31,562 nucleotides of DNA from an uncultured Collinsella sp. (GCA_900542275.1 UQMW01000018.1:1-31562), one strand, 5' to 3'. Shown: positions 14,471-22,032, counted from the stretch's first letter. The notes: generated from the letters alone by a model not told the origin. Numbers and translations: made by a program.

Positions 14471-15304
14471 ATGGCAGGCCTGTTCAACATCCTTAAGGTC
14501 ACCGTCAGCGAGGACAAGATCTGCGCGCATGTGCTGGTGAACCCCGGCATGCCGCTCATGACCTCGGAGGACATCGAGGCCACGGCGCGCGTGTACTACC
14601 TGGTGCCTGCGATTGCCAAGCACCTGTGCCTGGGCGATTCCGGTCGCGAATTCCAGGACTGCATGGGCCAGACCGAGCTTTGCCACCTGCTTGAGCATGT
14701 GACGGTCGAGCTCATGAACGAGACCGGTCTTGCCGGCAGCATCTCGTGCGGCCGCACGCGCGTAAGCGAGCACGACGAGCGCGTCTTTGAAGTTGAGCTT
14801 TCGTGCCCCGACGACGCGCTGGCCATCGGCGCGCTGTCTTCGGCCACCTTTATGATGGACTGGGCGTACCTGCACGCCGACCAGCCTGCCCCCGACGTGG
14901 AAGGCACGGTCGCGGGTCTGCGCAACCTGGTGCTGGGCATGCGTGCCGAGGCCGAGGGCAAGGATCCTCACGAGGCCGTCGCCGCTGCGAACGGCGAAGA
15001 TGCTGCCGAGGACGAGGGCGCTGACGAGGGCGATGTGCCGGTCGACGCCGAGCCCGTTGCCGATGCGACCGCCGAGCCCGTTGCCGCCGAGCCCCAGGGC
15101 GTCCCCAACTTTGACGACGAGCCCCAGGTGGCGATTGATACCGAGGGCGCGGTTGCCGAGAACCACGAGGCCTCCGCTGCCGTCTTTGGCGGTGCGGCGA
15201 CGGTTCCGGCAGGACCTGCGCATGAGGGCGGCCTGCCGCTCGTGGACGGCGCCGGCGAGGACCCGGGTGCCACAGTGGCCATGCCGGCTATGCCCCAGGA
15301 GTAG
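14471..15304 (+). CDS. Stand-alone cyanophycin synthetase N-domain-like protein with acidic tail
   Basis: Protein of 277 aa. Residues about 40-135 resemble the N-terminal domain of cyanophycin synthetase (CphA1): LVPAIAKHLC at 44-53 matches its LPSL-EH-C stretch, and HLLEHVTVELMNETGLAG (72-89) followed by GRTR (94-97) and FEVEL matches its H-x-x-EHVALELQ...G...GRTR...VVFEY signature. The H-x-x-E-H motif (H72, E75, H76) resembles the inverted zinc-metallopeptidase motif; the N domain of some CphA1 enzymes is reported to hold a hydrolytic site. The ATP-grasp and Mur-ligase domains of CphA1 are absent. Residues about 160-277 are a low-complexity Ala/Glu/Asp/Pro tail, probably disordered. GGGGAG precedes the ATG by four bases; it follows the CBS protein by 24 bases. 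The assignment rests on motif recall. Confidence 0.65.
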   Translation: MAGLFNILKVTVSEDKICAHVLVNPGMPLMTSEDIEATARVYYLVPAIAKHLCLGDSGREFQDCMGQTELCHLLEHVTVELMNETGLAGSISCGRTRVSEHDERVFEVELSCPDDALAIGALSSATFMMDWAYLHADQPAPDVEGTVAGLRNLVLGMRAEAEGKDPHEAVAAANGEDAAEDEGADEGDVPVDAEPVADATAEPVAAEPQGVPNFDDEPQVAIDTEGAVAENHEASAAVFGGAATVPAGPAHEGGLPLVDGAGEDPGATVAMPAMPQE

Positions 15305-15383
15305 GCCTACGCGTTTATCACCATCACATACCTGCGCCTTTGCCGTACGCAGATGAGCGGAGCGGCAAGTGATGCGCTGCGGG

Positions 15384-15389
15384 TATAAT
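15384..15389 (+). promoter_or_regulatory. Consensus -10 box (TATAAT) for the YtxH-PRC operon
   Basis: TATAAT lies 51 bases upstream of the first base of the YtxH start codon. No -35 consensus is present at the right distance. The preceding ttgccg (15340-15345) and cggcaa (15363-15368) can form a short hairpin that might end transcription of the upstream gene. Confidence 0.6.
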
Positions 15390-15440
15390 GGACAGCATTC
15401 AAACGGTGGGCACCGACGTGCCCGCAGGAGAGGAATGATC

Positions 15441-15830
15441 ATGGGTAAGACTTTCAGCTTTGTCTCCGGCGCACTTTTTGGTGCCGCTGCCGGCGCTATC
15501 GTCGGCGTTGCTCTGGCCCCGCGTTCGGGCGCCGAGACCCGCGCCATGGCTGCCGATATCGCCAACGACGCCTGGGACAATATGCGCGACACCTACGAGC
15601 ACAGCGCCGAGGAGGCCCGTGCTGCGGTGAATGACTTTGGCCCGATGGTCGACGCCAAGACCGACGACCTGCGCGCCAAGGTCGACCTGGCCCGCGAGCG
15701 CATGGACCAGCTGCGCGAGCAGCTCAACGACGCCATCTCGGGTGGCAACGTGACGCCTGCCGCCGACGTCGTGGTCGAGAACGCCGTCGAGGCTGATACC
15801 GAGGCTGCGGAGCCCTCGACCGAGGCATAA
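15441..15830 (+). CDS. YtxH-domain membrane-associated protein
   Basis: Small protein (129 aa). The N-terminus has the Gly/Ala-rich single helix typical of YtxH (SGALFGAAAGAIVGVALAP followed by RSGAETR), then an amphipathic, charged helical region (about residues 35-100) and an acidic tail. The start is the ATG at 15441 (MGKTFSF), seven bases after AGGAGAGG (15426-15433); a nearer ATG at 15435 is too close to the ribosome site. YtxH proteins belong to the general-stress proteins of Firmicutes; their molecular role is unclear. The stop overlaps the ATG of the PRC-barrel gene by one base (TAATG), indicating coupling. Confidence 0.88.
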   Translation: MGKTFSFVSGALFGAAAGAIVGVALAPRSGAETRAMAADIANDAWDNMRDTYEHSAEEARAAVNDFGPMVDAKTDDLRAKVDLARERMDQLREQLNDAISGGNVTPAADVVVENAVEADTEAAEPSTEA

Positions 15831-16585
15831 TGCGCGCCGGGGATTTTGTCGGCGCCAAGATCTATCGCAAGCCTACCGAGGACAAGCGTACCAAAAAGGA
15901 CGGCACACCGCGCAGCCCTAAAAAGCTCGGAAAGATTCACTTTCCGGTCTTTACCCCGGGCGGTACGCGCGTGGTCGGCTTTATGGTCCGCCAGTCTGAT
16001 ATCGCGGGCATGATCGAGCGTCCCGACCGATTTGTAGCGCTCGACGCCATTGGTGTCTACGAGGGCGCCATTGCGGTCGATGACGTCAAGGACACGTACG
16101 ATGCCGCCGCTGCCAAGCGCCTCGACATCAACCTGGACGATTGCATCATCTGGGTCGGTATGGACGTGCGCACGGAATCGGGCGACGTCGTGGGCTATTG
16201 CTCGGACGTTGAGTTCAAGCCACGCTCGGGCATCGTGCAGGCATTCTATGTGACCGCCGGTGCTGCTTCGAGTGTTTTGGTTGGTGACACGCAGGTGCCG
16301 CCGACGATGCTGCGCGGCTACGAGAACGGCGCGATGATCGTCTCGGACGAGGTCAAGTCGCTCGGGTATTCGGGCGGTGCGGCTGCCAAGGCCGCCGAGG
16401 CCAGCGTCGTGGTGGGCGACAAGGTCAAAAAGGGCGCCAAGGTGCTCGATGACAAGGGATCGGTCGCCGTGGACAAGGGCAGCCGCGCACTGGGCAAGCA
16501 ACTCGGCAAGACGCGCGGTATGTTCAAGGCCTTTAAGGACGAATACCAAAAGGCGAGCGGAGGCTCGTCAAAAGCTACAAAATAG
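15830..16585 (+). CDS. PRC-barrel domain protein
   Basis: Predicted cytoplasmic or membrane-associated protein (251 aa) without a convincing transmembrane helix. An N-terminal PRC-like barrel covers about residues 1-90 (GDFVGAKIYR, KIHFPVFTPGGTRVVGFMVRQ); a second PRC-like unit covers about 105-175 (DDCIIWVGMDVRTESGDVVGYCSDVEF). The C-terminal 65 residues are Lys/Ala/Gly-rich. PRC barrels bind RNA, polypeptides or other proteins in different systems. Translationally coupled to ytxH. The role is unknown; membrane or envelope stress is a guess from the neighbour. Confidence 0.8.
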   Translation: MRAGDFVGAKIYRKPTEDKRTKKDGTPRSPKKLGKIHFPVFTPGGTRVVGFMVRQSDIAGMIERPDRFVALDAIGVYEGAIAVDDVKDTYDAAAAKRLDINLDDCIIWVGMDVRTESGDVVGYCSDVEFKPRSGIVQAFYVTAGAASSVLVGDTQVPPTMLRGYENGAMIVSDEVKSLGYSGGAAAKAAEASVVVGDKVKKGAKVLDDKGSVAVDKGSRALGKQLGKTRGMFKAFKDEYQKASGGSSKATK

Positions 16586-16606
16586 CGACGTACCAAATGA
16601 TGGGAG

Positions 16607-16643
16607 GCAAGCCGGAGACCTGTTGCTCCGGCTTGCTGTGTTT
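16607..16643 (+). terminator. Intrinsic terminator after the PRC-barrel gene
   Basis: Perfect 11-base stem gcaagccggag (16607-16617) with ctccggcttgc (16626-16636), an eight-base loop, then tgtgttt. It ends the YtxH-PRC operon 21 bases after its stop codon. Confidence 0.75.
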
Positions 16644-16657
16644 ATGGGGGAGGGCAC

Positions 16658-18064
16658 ATGCGCCAAAACGGATCCAATTTAAACGGGCGTTCGGGTGCGC
16701 GTCCGACGGCGCGCCGCGATCTGGGGCGGCTACCCAGCGGTCAGCGCAAGCGTCACCGTAAGCCCGGCGCGATGTATCTCAACCATGGCCGCGGCTTTAG
16801 CGACCGCAGTGCTCGCATCGGCAACGGCCGTACGCCCCGTCGTTCGTCTCGCCTGCCCTATGCGCTCATCGCCGTGGGTTGCGCGCTCGTGCTGTTTATC
16901 GCTGCCGTCGTGGGCTACGTCAACCGCAGTGTGGATGTGGAGCTCAACGGCCAGAAGACCGCGGTACGTGTGGGCTCTACGCTGCAGAATCTCATCGACG
17001 ACCAGGAGTTGACTGACACCTACGACGCAGGCGACCTGCTGGCCGTCGATGACAGCGTGCTCAAGCGCCATGGGGGCGAAAAGCTGTCGGTGAAGGTCGA
17101 CGGCAAGCGCGTGAAGCAGGGCAAATGGGATAGCCGCGAACTTGAGGGCGGCGAGAAGGTGACGGTCAAGGATGGCCGTAACATCTACGAGAAGCACGAG
17201 GTTCAGGCTACGGTTATCGAGCCCAAGCTCAAGGTCGAGGGCACGGGCGCTATCGAGTATGTGCAGACGTGGGGTGTCCAGGGCCGCTCCGAGGTGTGGG
17301 TCGGCGAGCAATCGGGCAAGACGCAGGACCGCGGCGAGGTTGTGCCCGCCACCGATTGCGTCGTTGCGTGCGCCAGCGTGGCGCCCAAGGGCAACAAAAA
17401 GTACGTGGCGCTGACGTTTGACGAGGGTCCGAGCGGCGCTACCAAGCAGATCTTGCAGGTGCTCAAGGAAAAGGGCGTCACCGCGACGTTCTTCCTTTCG
17501 GGCGATGCGGCCGAGGCCTCGCCTGCCACGGCCAAGGCGATTGTCGATGCCGGGTGCGAGATCGGATCCAACAGCTACAGCGACGATTCGCTCAAGGGCC
17601 AGGACCGTGAGGCGGTACGCGAACAGATCACGAAAGGCACCGATGCGATTAAGTCGGCGACCGGCGTGAAGACGATGCTGCTGCGTGCTCCCTACGCTGC
17701 CTTTGACGAGCAAAACTGGATTGATGCGATGGACCTGGTCTCCGCTGTGGTCTCGTGGAATATCGACTCGGGCGACTGGCTGCTAAACGGTGCCGACGAA
17801 CAGGTCTCGACGGTGCTCGATTCGGTGACGCCGGGCAATATCGTGCTGCTCACCGATAGAGACGAATGCGCCGAGCAGACGCTCGAGGCGCTGCCGCAGA
17901 TTATCGACGGCCTCATTGCCGACGGCTACAAGATCGTGACGCTCAGCGACCTGGTCAAGACGGACACGTCGCTGAGCAAAAAGCTCACCTCGCTGACGAA
18001 GACCACCATGCCCAAGGACGCCGTGTTCCCCCAACTTGCCGAGGACGATGACACCACAGAGTAG
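16658..18064 (+). CDS. Polysaccharide-deacetylase-fold (CE4/NodB) protein, probably catalytically inactive
   Basis: Membrane-anchored extracytoplasmic protein (468 aa). It has a basic cytoplasmic N-terminus of about 67 residues, one helix (about 68-88, YALIAVGCALVLFIAAVVGY), a DUF348-like segment (about 92-180, VDVELNGQKTAVRVGSTLQ), then a NodB domain (about 247-435). Motif 1 is TFDEGP (D255 kept, second Asp now E256). Motif 2, normally H-x-x-x-H, reads N305-S-Y-S-D309, so both zinc-ligand His are lost. Motif 3 keeps RAPY (R343). Motif 4 keeps SWNIDSGDW. Motif 5, normally LLHD, is LLTD (T399 replaces His). The fold is intact but the metal site and the second His are gone. It may bind peptidoglycan or glycan, or use a different metal set. 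GGGGGAGGG precedes the ATG. Confidence 0.9.
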   Translation: MRQNGSNLNGRSGARPTARRDLGRLPSGQRKRHRKPGAMYLNHGRGFSDRSARIGNGRTPRRSSRLPYALIAVGCALVLFIAAVVGYVNRSVDVELNGQKTAVRVGSTLQNLIDDQELTDTYDAGDLLAVDDSVLKRHGGEKLSVKVDGKRVKQGKWDSRELEGGEKVTVKDGRNIYEKHEVQATVIEPKLKVEGTGAIEYVQTWGVQGRSEVWVGEQSGKTQDRGEVVPATDCVVACASVAPKGNKKYVALTFDEGPSGATKQILQVLKEKGVTATFFLSGDAAEASPATAKAIVDAGCEIGSNSYSDDSLKGQDREAVREQITKGTDAIKSATGVKTMLLRAPYAAFDEQNWIDAMDLVSAVVSWNIDSGDWLLNGADEQVSTVLDSVTPGNIVLLTDRDECAEQTLEALPQIIDGLIADGYKIVTLSDLVKTDTSLSKKLTSLTKTTMPKDAVFPQLAEDDDTTE

Positions 18065-18101
18065 TTATTGGGTAGTCATTTAAGAACGTCCCCAATGACT
18101 A
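18062..18101. repeat. Palindromic repeat (attgggg family), shortened copy over a stop codon
   Basis: The arms tagttattggg (18062-18072) and cccaatgacta (18091-18101) pair with one G-T. The left arm includes the TAG stop of the deacetylase-like gene. The interior gtcatttaagaacgtcc matches the copies at 5919-5968 and 9455-9474. Confidence 0.6.
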
Positions 18102-18104
18102 TGT

Positions 18105-18394
18105 CACGGATGCGTCAGCCTTTGGTATGCCTGCGATGTGCAGCGCATAAATTTGGCGCCACAGCGCGATGCTGATGCTATAGTTACTGCGGATAATAAG
18201 GGTCAAGAGAAAGGTTACAGGTGAAATCCAAACCTCGACCATACAGTCGATGACCCCATGCAGGTGCTTTTTGCGCATGCACGGGGTGTGAGCGCCGAGC
18301 GGCGTGCCGCCCGCGCATGCGTATACATATCTAAAAGTCCACGGATGGCGCGCCGGCATGGCCGCGTCCGGAGGAATAATGATGGGGAGCACCA
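18105..18394 (+). promoter_or_regulatory. Promoter region and structured 5' leader of the Mg-transport operon
   Basis: Two -10-like boxes (TATAGT 18179-18184; GATAAT 18192-18197) precede a leader of about 190-205 bases. Within it are hairpin tcgac/gtcga (18235-18250), a 10-pair stem accccatgca (18253-18262) with tgcacggggt (18278-18287; one G-T), and a GC-rich segment with gcgcatgc at both ends (18273-18280 and about 18332-18339). Because the operon encodes Mg-linked proteins, a metal-responsive leader is plausible, but I do not recognise the conserved M-box sequence. Confidence 0.45.
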
Positions 18395-20239
18395 TTGAAT
18401 TATCTGAGTGAGATGCTCAAATTGCCGGTCTTGGACGTCGACGGCGAAAAGCTCGGCGTGGTCAACGATTTTGGTATTGCTACCGGCGAAGTTTTTCCGC
18501 ACGTGACGTCGCTCGCGTTCCGCGGACCCGGCAAGACGCCGTTTATGATCAGTTGGCGCAAATGGGTCGACCGTATCGACGAGACGGGCGTGTACCTTAA
18601 GGCGTCGGCCACCGAAATCCGTTTTTCGTACCTGCAGCCGACCGAGCTCTTGCTCGCACGCGACGTGCTCAACAAGCAGATCGTCGACACGCAGGGCATG
18701 AAGGTCGTGCGCGTAAACGACATCAAGTTTTCCATGTCGGGCGAAAACCAGCTGCGCCTGCTGGGCGCCGAGGTCGGTGCCCGCGGTCTGCTACGCGCCA
18801 TCAGCCCCGCGCTCGAGCATATCGTCGAAGGCTTTATGAAGCACCTGGGCAAGCCGCTCAGTGAGGACATCATCGCTTGGTCCTACATGGACCTGCTCGA
18901 CCGCTCGACTAAGAACATCCAGCTGTCGGTGTCGCACAAGACGCTCGGCGAGCTGCACCCTGCCGACATCGCCGACATTATCGAGCAGCTCGACCCGCGC
19001 CTACGTGCGCAGGTGTTTGCGCAGCTCGATACTGCCCAGGCCGCCGAGGCCATCTCGGAGTTCGATGACGACGAGCTCATGACCGAGATGCTCGAGGGCC
19101 TGTCCGACACGGACGCATCGTCGATGCTGGCCATGATGGACCCGGATGACGCCGCCGATTTGATCGACGAGCTCGATTACGAGAAGGCCGAGAAGCTCCT
19201 GCGCCTGATGGGCGTCAAGGAAGAGAAAGCGATTCGTAACCTGCTGGGGTATGAGGACAACACCGCCGGCCGCATCATGACCTCGGAGTTTGTCTCCCTG
19301 CCCGCCACGGCAACGGTCGGTGACGCCATCGAGGCGATTCGCGAGCTCGACGAGGACTTCGAGAGCGTCTACTACGTCTATACCGAGGATCCGAGCGGCA
19401 TGCTGACCGGCGTGCTTTCGCTGCGCACGCTGATCGTAGCCGACCGCGACGCCACGCTGGGTCAGCTGGCCTATCGCGACCTGGTCTATGTGTCGCCCGA
19501 CGAGGACCAGGAAGACGTAACGGACGAGATGACCAAGTACGACCTGGTTGCCATCCCTGTCTGCGACGAGAACCGTCATATCCTGGGTATCGTAACCTTC
19601 GACGACGCCATGGACGTTATTGCCGAGGAGCATCAGGAGGACCTGCAGATCGCCGGTGTCGGCTCGGGCGATAGCGCGTCGGACGACTCGACGAACGTGC
19701 TCAGCTGGTTCGTGCATCGTCAGTACTGGGTTGTTGTATGGGGCGTTGCGTCGTGCATCATGGCGACCGTGCTGGGAACGGCGCTCGGCTCCGCGCATCT
19801 GGTGGTGTTCCCCATGTGCGCCATGCCGCTCGTGCTGCTGGCGGCCTCGCGCATGGTGTCGTTCGTCAAGAACTACTTCCTGGAGTATGACGGTCACGAC
19901 GACGAGCCCAAGCCGTATCTGGGGTTCTTCTTCCAGAGCACGGGCATGGGCCTGATTCTGTCACTCGTGACCTACCTGTGCGCCCAGCTGGTGCGCACCG
20001 CTGCGTTCCCCGATGCGCCCATGTTTGAGGAGCAACTCTTTACCGGGTGCTTTAATATTGCTGCCATCATTTGCCTGGTTGGCAACATGAGCGCCGTGAT
20101 TTACCTGATGGTGCTGTTCTGGCGTGACGAGCATGACCTCAACACGTCGGGCACCGCCATGAACGTTATTGCCGTCATGATCTCGTGTGTGGCGTATTGC
20201 ATCGCCGCGGTGCTGCTCGCCATGTCAGTCATGGGTTAG
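18395..20239 (+). CDS. PRC-barrel / MgtE_N / CBS membrane protein, MgtE-like
   Basis: Protein of 614 aa. Order: PRC-like barrel (about residues 1-75, LSEMLKLPVLDVDGEKLG), second PRC-like barrel (about 88-150, LLARDVLNKQIVDTQGMKVV), MgtE N-terminal superhelical domain (about 182-290, LHPADIADIIEQLDP, then DPDDAADLIDELDYEKAEKLLRLM as two fragments), CBS pair (about 294-415), then about five transmembrane helices from residue 436 to the end. The soluble part matches MgtE-type sensors. The membrane part has the right helix number but lacks a recognisable MgtE pore signature, so it could be a divergent channel or a regulator. TTG start at 18395, five bases after GGGGAG. Eight bases separate its stop from the NRAMP-related gene. 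Confidence 0.88.
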   Translation: MNYLSEMLKLPVLDVDGEKLGVVNDFGIATGEVFPHVTSLAFRGPGKTPFMISWRKWVDRIDETGVYLKASATEIRFSYLQPTELLLARDVLNKQIVDTQGMKVVRVNDIKFSMSGENQLRLLGAEVGARGLLRAISPALEHIVEGFMKHLGKPLSEDIIAWSYMDLLDRSTKNIQLSVSHKTLGELHPADIADIIEQLDPRLRAQVFAQLDTAQAAEAISEFDDDELMTEMLEGLSDTDASSMLAMMDPDDAADLIDELDYEKAEKLLRLMGVKEEKAIRNLLGYEDNTAGRIMTSEFVSLPATATVGDAIEAIRELDEDFESVYYVYTEDPSGMLTGVLSLRTLIVADRDATLGQLAYRDLVYVSPDEDQEDVTDEMTKYDLVAIPVCDENRHILGIVTFDDAMDVIAEEHQEDLQIAGVGSGDSASDDSTNVLSWFVHRQYWVVVWGVASCIMATVLGTALGSAHLVVFPMCAMPLVLLAASRMVSFVKNYFLEYDGHDDEPKPYLGFFFQSTGMGLILSLVTYLCAQLVRTAAFPDAPMFEEQLFTGCFNIAAIICLVGNMSAVIYLMVLFWRDEHDLNTSGTAMNVIAVMISCVAYCIAAVLLAMSVMG

Positions 20240-20247
20240 GTGGTCGC

Positions 20248-21510
20248 GTGCAAAATACCAAGCAAAAGTCGGGCACCAAGCAAAAGCTGACCATCGCGGC
20301 CATCTTTGGCGCTATGGGCCCCGGTCTGCTGGCGGCGCTTTCGGGCAATGACGCCGGCGGCATTGCAACGTATTCCAGTGCGGGCGCCAGCTATGGCTAC
20401 AAGATGCTCTGGATGCTTCCCGTCATGACTGTGCTGCTCATCGTGACGCAGGAGACCGCGGCGCGCTGCGGCTGCGTCACGGGTAAGGGCCTGGCATCGC
20501 TCATTCGCGAGCGCTTCGGCGTGCGCAAGAGTGTGTTGGCCATGGCAGCGCTGCTGATCGCCAACACGGCTGTGACCATTTCGGAGTTTGCGGGCATCGC
20601 CAGCGGCCTTGCTCTCTTTGGCGTGCCGGCGAGCATCTCGGTACCGTTGGTGGCGCTGCTGGTATGGATGCTTACAATGTCGGGTAGTTTCCAGCGCATC
20701 GAGAAGATTCTGCTGCTGGTGAGCTGCGTGTTCGTGACCTATATCGTCGCCGCGTTTATGGCTGGCCCCAACTGGGGTGAGGTCGCGGTCGACCTGGTCG
20801 TGCCTAACATTCAAAATGACCCCAGCTACGTGTCGCTCGTGGTCGCAACGATCGGTACCACCATCGCGCCGTGGATGATTTTCTTGGCGCAGAACAACGT
20901 GGTCGATAAGAACGCGGGCGAGGACGACATCGTGCTGCAGCGTATTGATACCGTGAGCGGCTCGATCGCTGCTGATATCATTGCGGGCTTTATTATCATC
21001 ACGACCGGTGCGGTGCTGTTCCCGGCGGGTATTCAGATTAGCGATGCCGCCGATGCCGCCCGCGCGCTGGAGCCCATCGCGGGCCAGTGGTCTACGGTAC
21101 TGTTTGCCTCGGGCCTGGTCGCGGCGAGCTTCTTGGCTGCCTGCGTGCTGCCGGGCGTTACGTCGAGCGCTATCTGCGAGGCATTTGGCTGGGAGCGCGG
21201 TGCCGACCGCAGCTGGGACGAGGCCCCGGTCTATCGCGGCATCATTACGGCCATCATCGGTATCTCTGCCGTACTGGTGCTTATGCCCGGCGTCGATCTG
21301 TTCCAGATTATGATGACCTCGCAGGTCATCAATGGCGTGCTACTGCCCGTGGTTCTGGTGTTCCAGGTGGTTATCGCCGCCGACCGTCACATTATGGGCG
21401 CCAACCGCAACGGCCGTGTGTGGAACGTGCTCACTTGGGCGACTATCGCCGTGATTACGGTGCTGACAGTCGTTATGTTTGTGCTGCAAGCGATGGGCTA
21501 CAGCGCTTAG
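20248..21510 (+). CDS. NRAMP-related divalent metal transporter, probably Mg2+ (NRMT type)
   Basis: Integral membrane transporter (420 aa, about 11 helices). In helix 1, NRAMP proteins have the metal-binding DPGN; here it is DAGG (D35-G38), keeping the Asp and replacing Asn with Gly. In helix 6 the usual A-x-x-M-P-H is TTIAPWM, so the metal-binding Met is Ala (A207) and His is Trp. These substitutions are the hallmarks of NRAMP-related magnesium transporters, the best studied from Eggerthella lenta, also a coriobacterium. The start is the GTG at 20248 (VQNTKQKSG) preceded by AGGTGG. It is in an operon with the MgtE-like CBS protein, which supports a magnesium role. A clear terminator follows. 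Confidence 0.88.
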   Translation: MQNTKQKSGTKQKLTIAAIFGAMGPGLLAALSGNDAGGIATYSSAGASYGYKMLWMLPVMTVLLIVTQETAARCGCVTGKGLASLIRERFGVRKSVLAMAALLIANTAVTISEFAGIASGLALFGVPASISVPLVALLVWMLTMSGSFQRIEKILLLVSCVFVTYIVAAFMAGPNWGEVAVDLVVPNIQNDPSYVSLVVATIGTTIAPWMIFLAQNNVVDKNAGEDDIVLQRIDTVSGSIAADIIAGFIIITTGAVLFPAGIQISDAADAARALEPIAGQWSTVLFASGLVAASFLAACVLPGVTSSAICEAFGWERGADRSWDEAPVYRGIITAIIGISAVLVLMPGVDLFQIMMTSQVINGVLLPVVLVFQVVIAADRHIMGANRNGRVWNVLTWATIAVITVLTVVMFVLQAMGYSA

Positions 21511-21527
21511 CGCCTCTTTTGGACTCC

Positions 21528-21563
21528 AAACAGGCCGCCGCCATGGGTTGCGGTCTGTTTTTT
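21528..21563 (+). terminator. Intrinsic terminator of the Mg-transport operon
   Basis: Stem acaggccgc with gcggtctgt (one G-T), loop cgccatgggtt, then a run of six T (21558-21563). It starts about 18 bases after the transporter stop codon. Confidence 0.85.
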
Positions 21564-21592
21564 GCCTGTTATAGGGGGTTAGTAATATGCGT

Positions 21593-21821
21593 GTGGACAA
21601 AAAATGCCAAATATGAGTACTGTTGCCTGGATGATAGTATTTACGACCAAGAAAATAATGAACATATCTAAAAATCTGTTCATTAAAAGCGAAGCTCCAA
21701 GTCTTAAGCCGGCCATTCTGGTCAACTGGAAGGGTCGCGCGCTACCGCTGGGCGCCATTTTGGGTGGTTTTGCCTGCTACTAAAATGGTAACAGTACTCA
21801 TATTTGCCCCTTTTTGTCCAC
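21593..21821. repeat. Foldback element, family 3 (229 bp, three nested stems)
   Basis: The 35-base arms 21593-21627 and 21787-21821 pair at 31 positions plus one G-T. Inside are gacca (21645-21649)/tggtc (21719-21723) and a perfect eight-pair hairpin aatgaaca (21657-21664)/tgttcatt (21677-21684). It is AT-rich in its first half and GC-rich in the second. It is preceded by atagggggttag (21571-21582), which also follows the family 2 element. No open frame in it looks real. Confidence 0.65.
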
Positions 21822-21994
21822 GACCTCTTGGAGCCGGCTCGAAAAGAGTGATTTTGGGTTGTTTGCTGCAGGTGTGGGGCTTGGAAACAACGCTCGGGGT
21901 GGCGAGGCGTCCAGAATTCGGTCGCAAGGAGGGCGTTCCTCGGCTGTGTCAGGAGTGTCCCTAGGTGCCAGCGCATAAGGAACGTCCCTAACTG
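21822..21994. other. Intergenic remainder between convergent genes
   Basis: No gene is visible. There is a short direct similarity, ggagtgtccctaggtgcc (21951-21968) and ggaacgtccctaactgcc (21979-21996). The second copy leads straight into the long palindrome. Nothing else stands out. Confidence 0.5.
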
Positions 21995-22032
21995 CCGGAG
22001 GGGGTGTCTGCCGTGGCAGACACCCCCTCCGG
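21995..22032 (-). terminator. Long perfect hairpin after the acyltransferase gene
   Basis: The arms 21995-22012 and 22015-22032 form an 18-base perfect inverted repeat around gt, rich in G on one side (ccggagggggtgtctgcc). It is 24 bases beyond the minus-strand stop codon. No T-tract follows on either strand, so it may be a repeat that blocks transcription or RNA decay rather than a standard intrinsic terminator. Confidence 0.6.

Noticed and set aside
13031..15592. 853-codon open frame on the minus strand
   Set aside because: It is antisense to three well-supported genes. Long antisense frames are expected where third codon positions are very GC-rich; composition is Arg/His/Gly-rich with no domain.
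18190..18394. M-box magnesium riboswitch
   Set aside because: The position is right and gttacaggtgaaatcc is faintly similar to one conserved block, but the other conserved M-box segments are not recognisable. Kept only as an unassigned structured leader.
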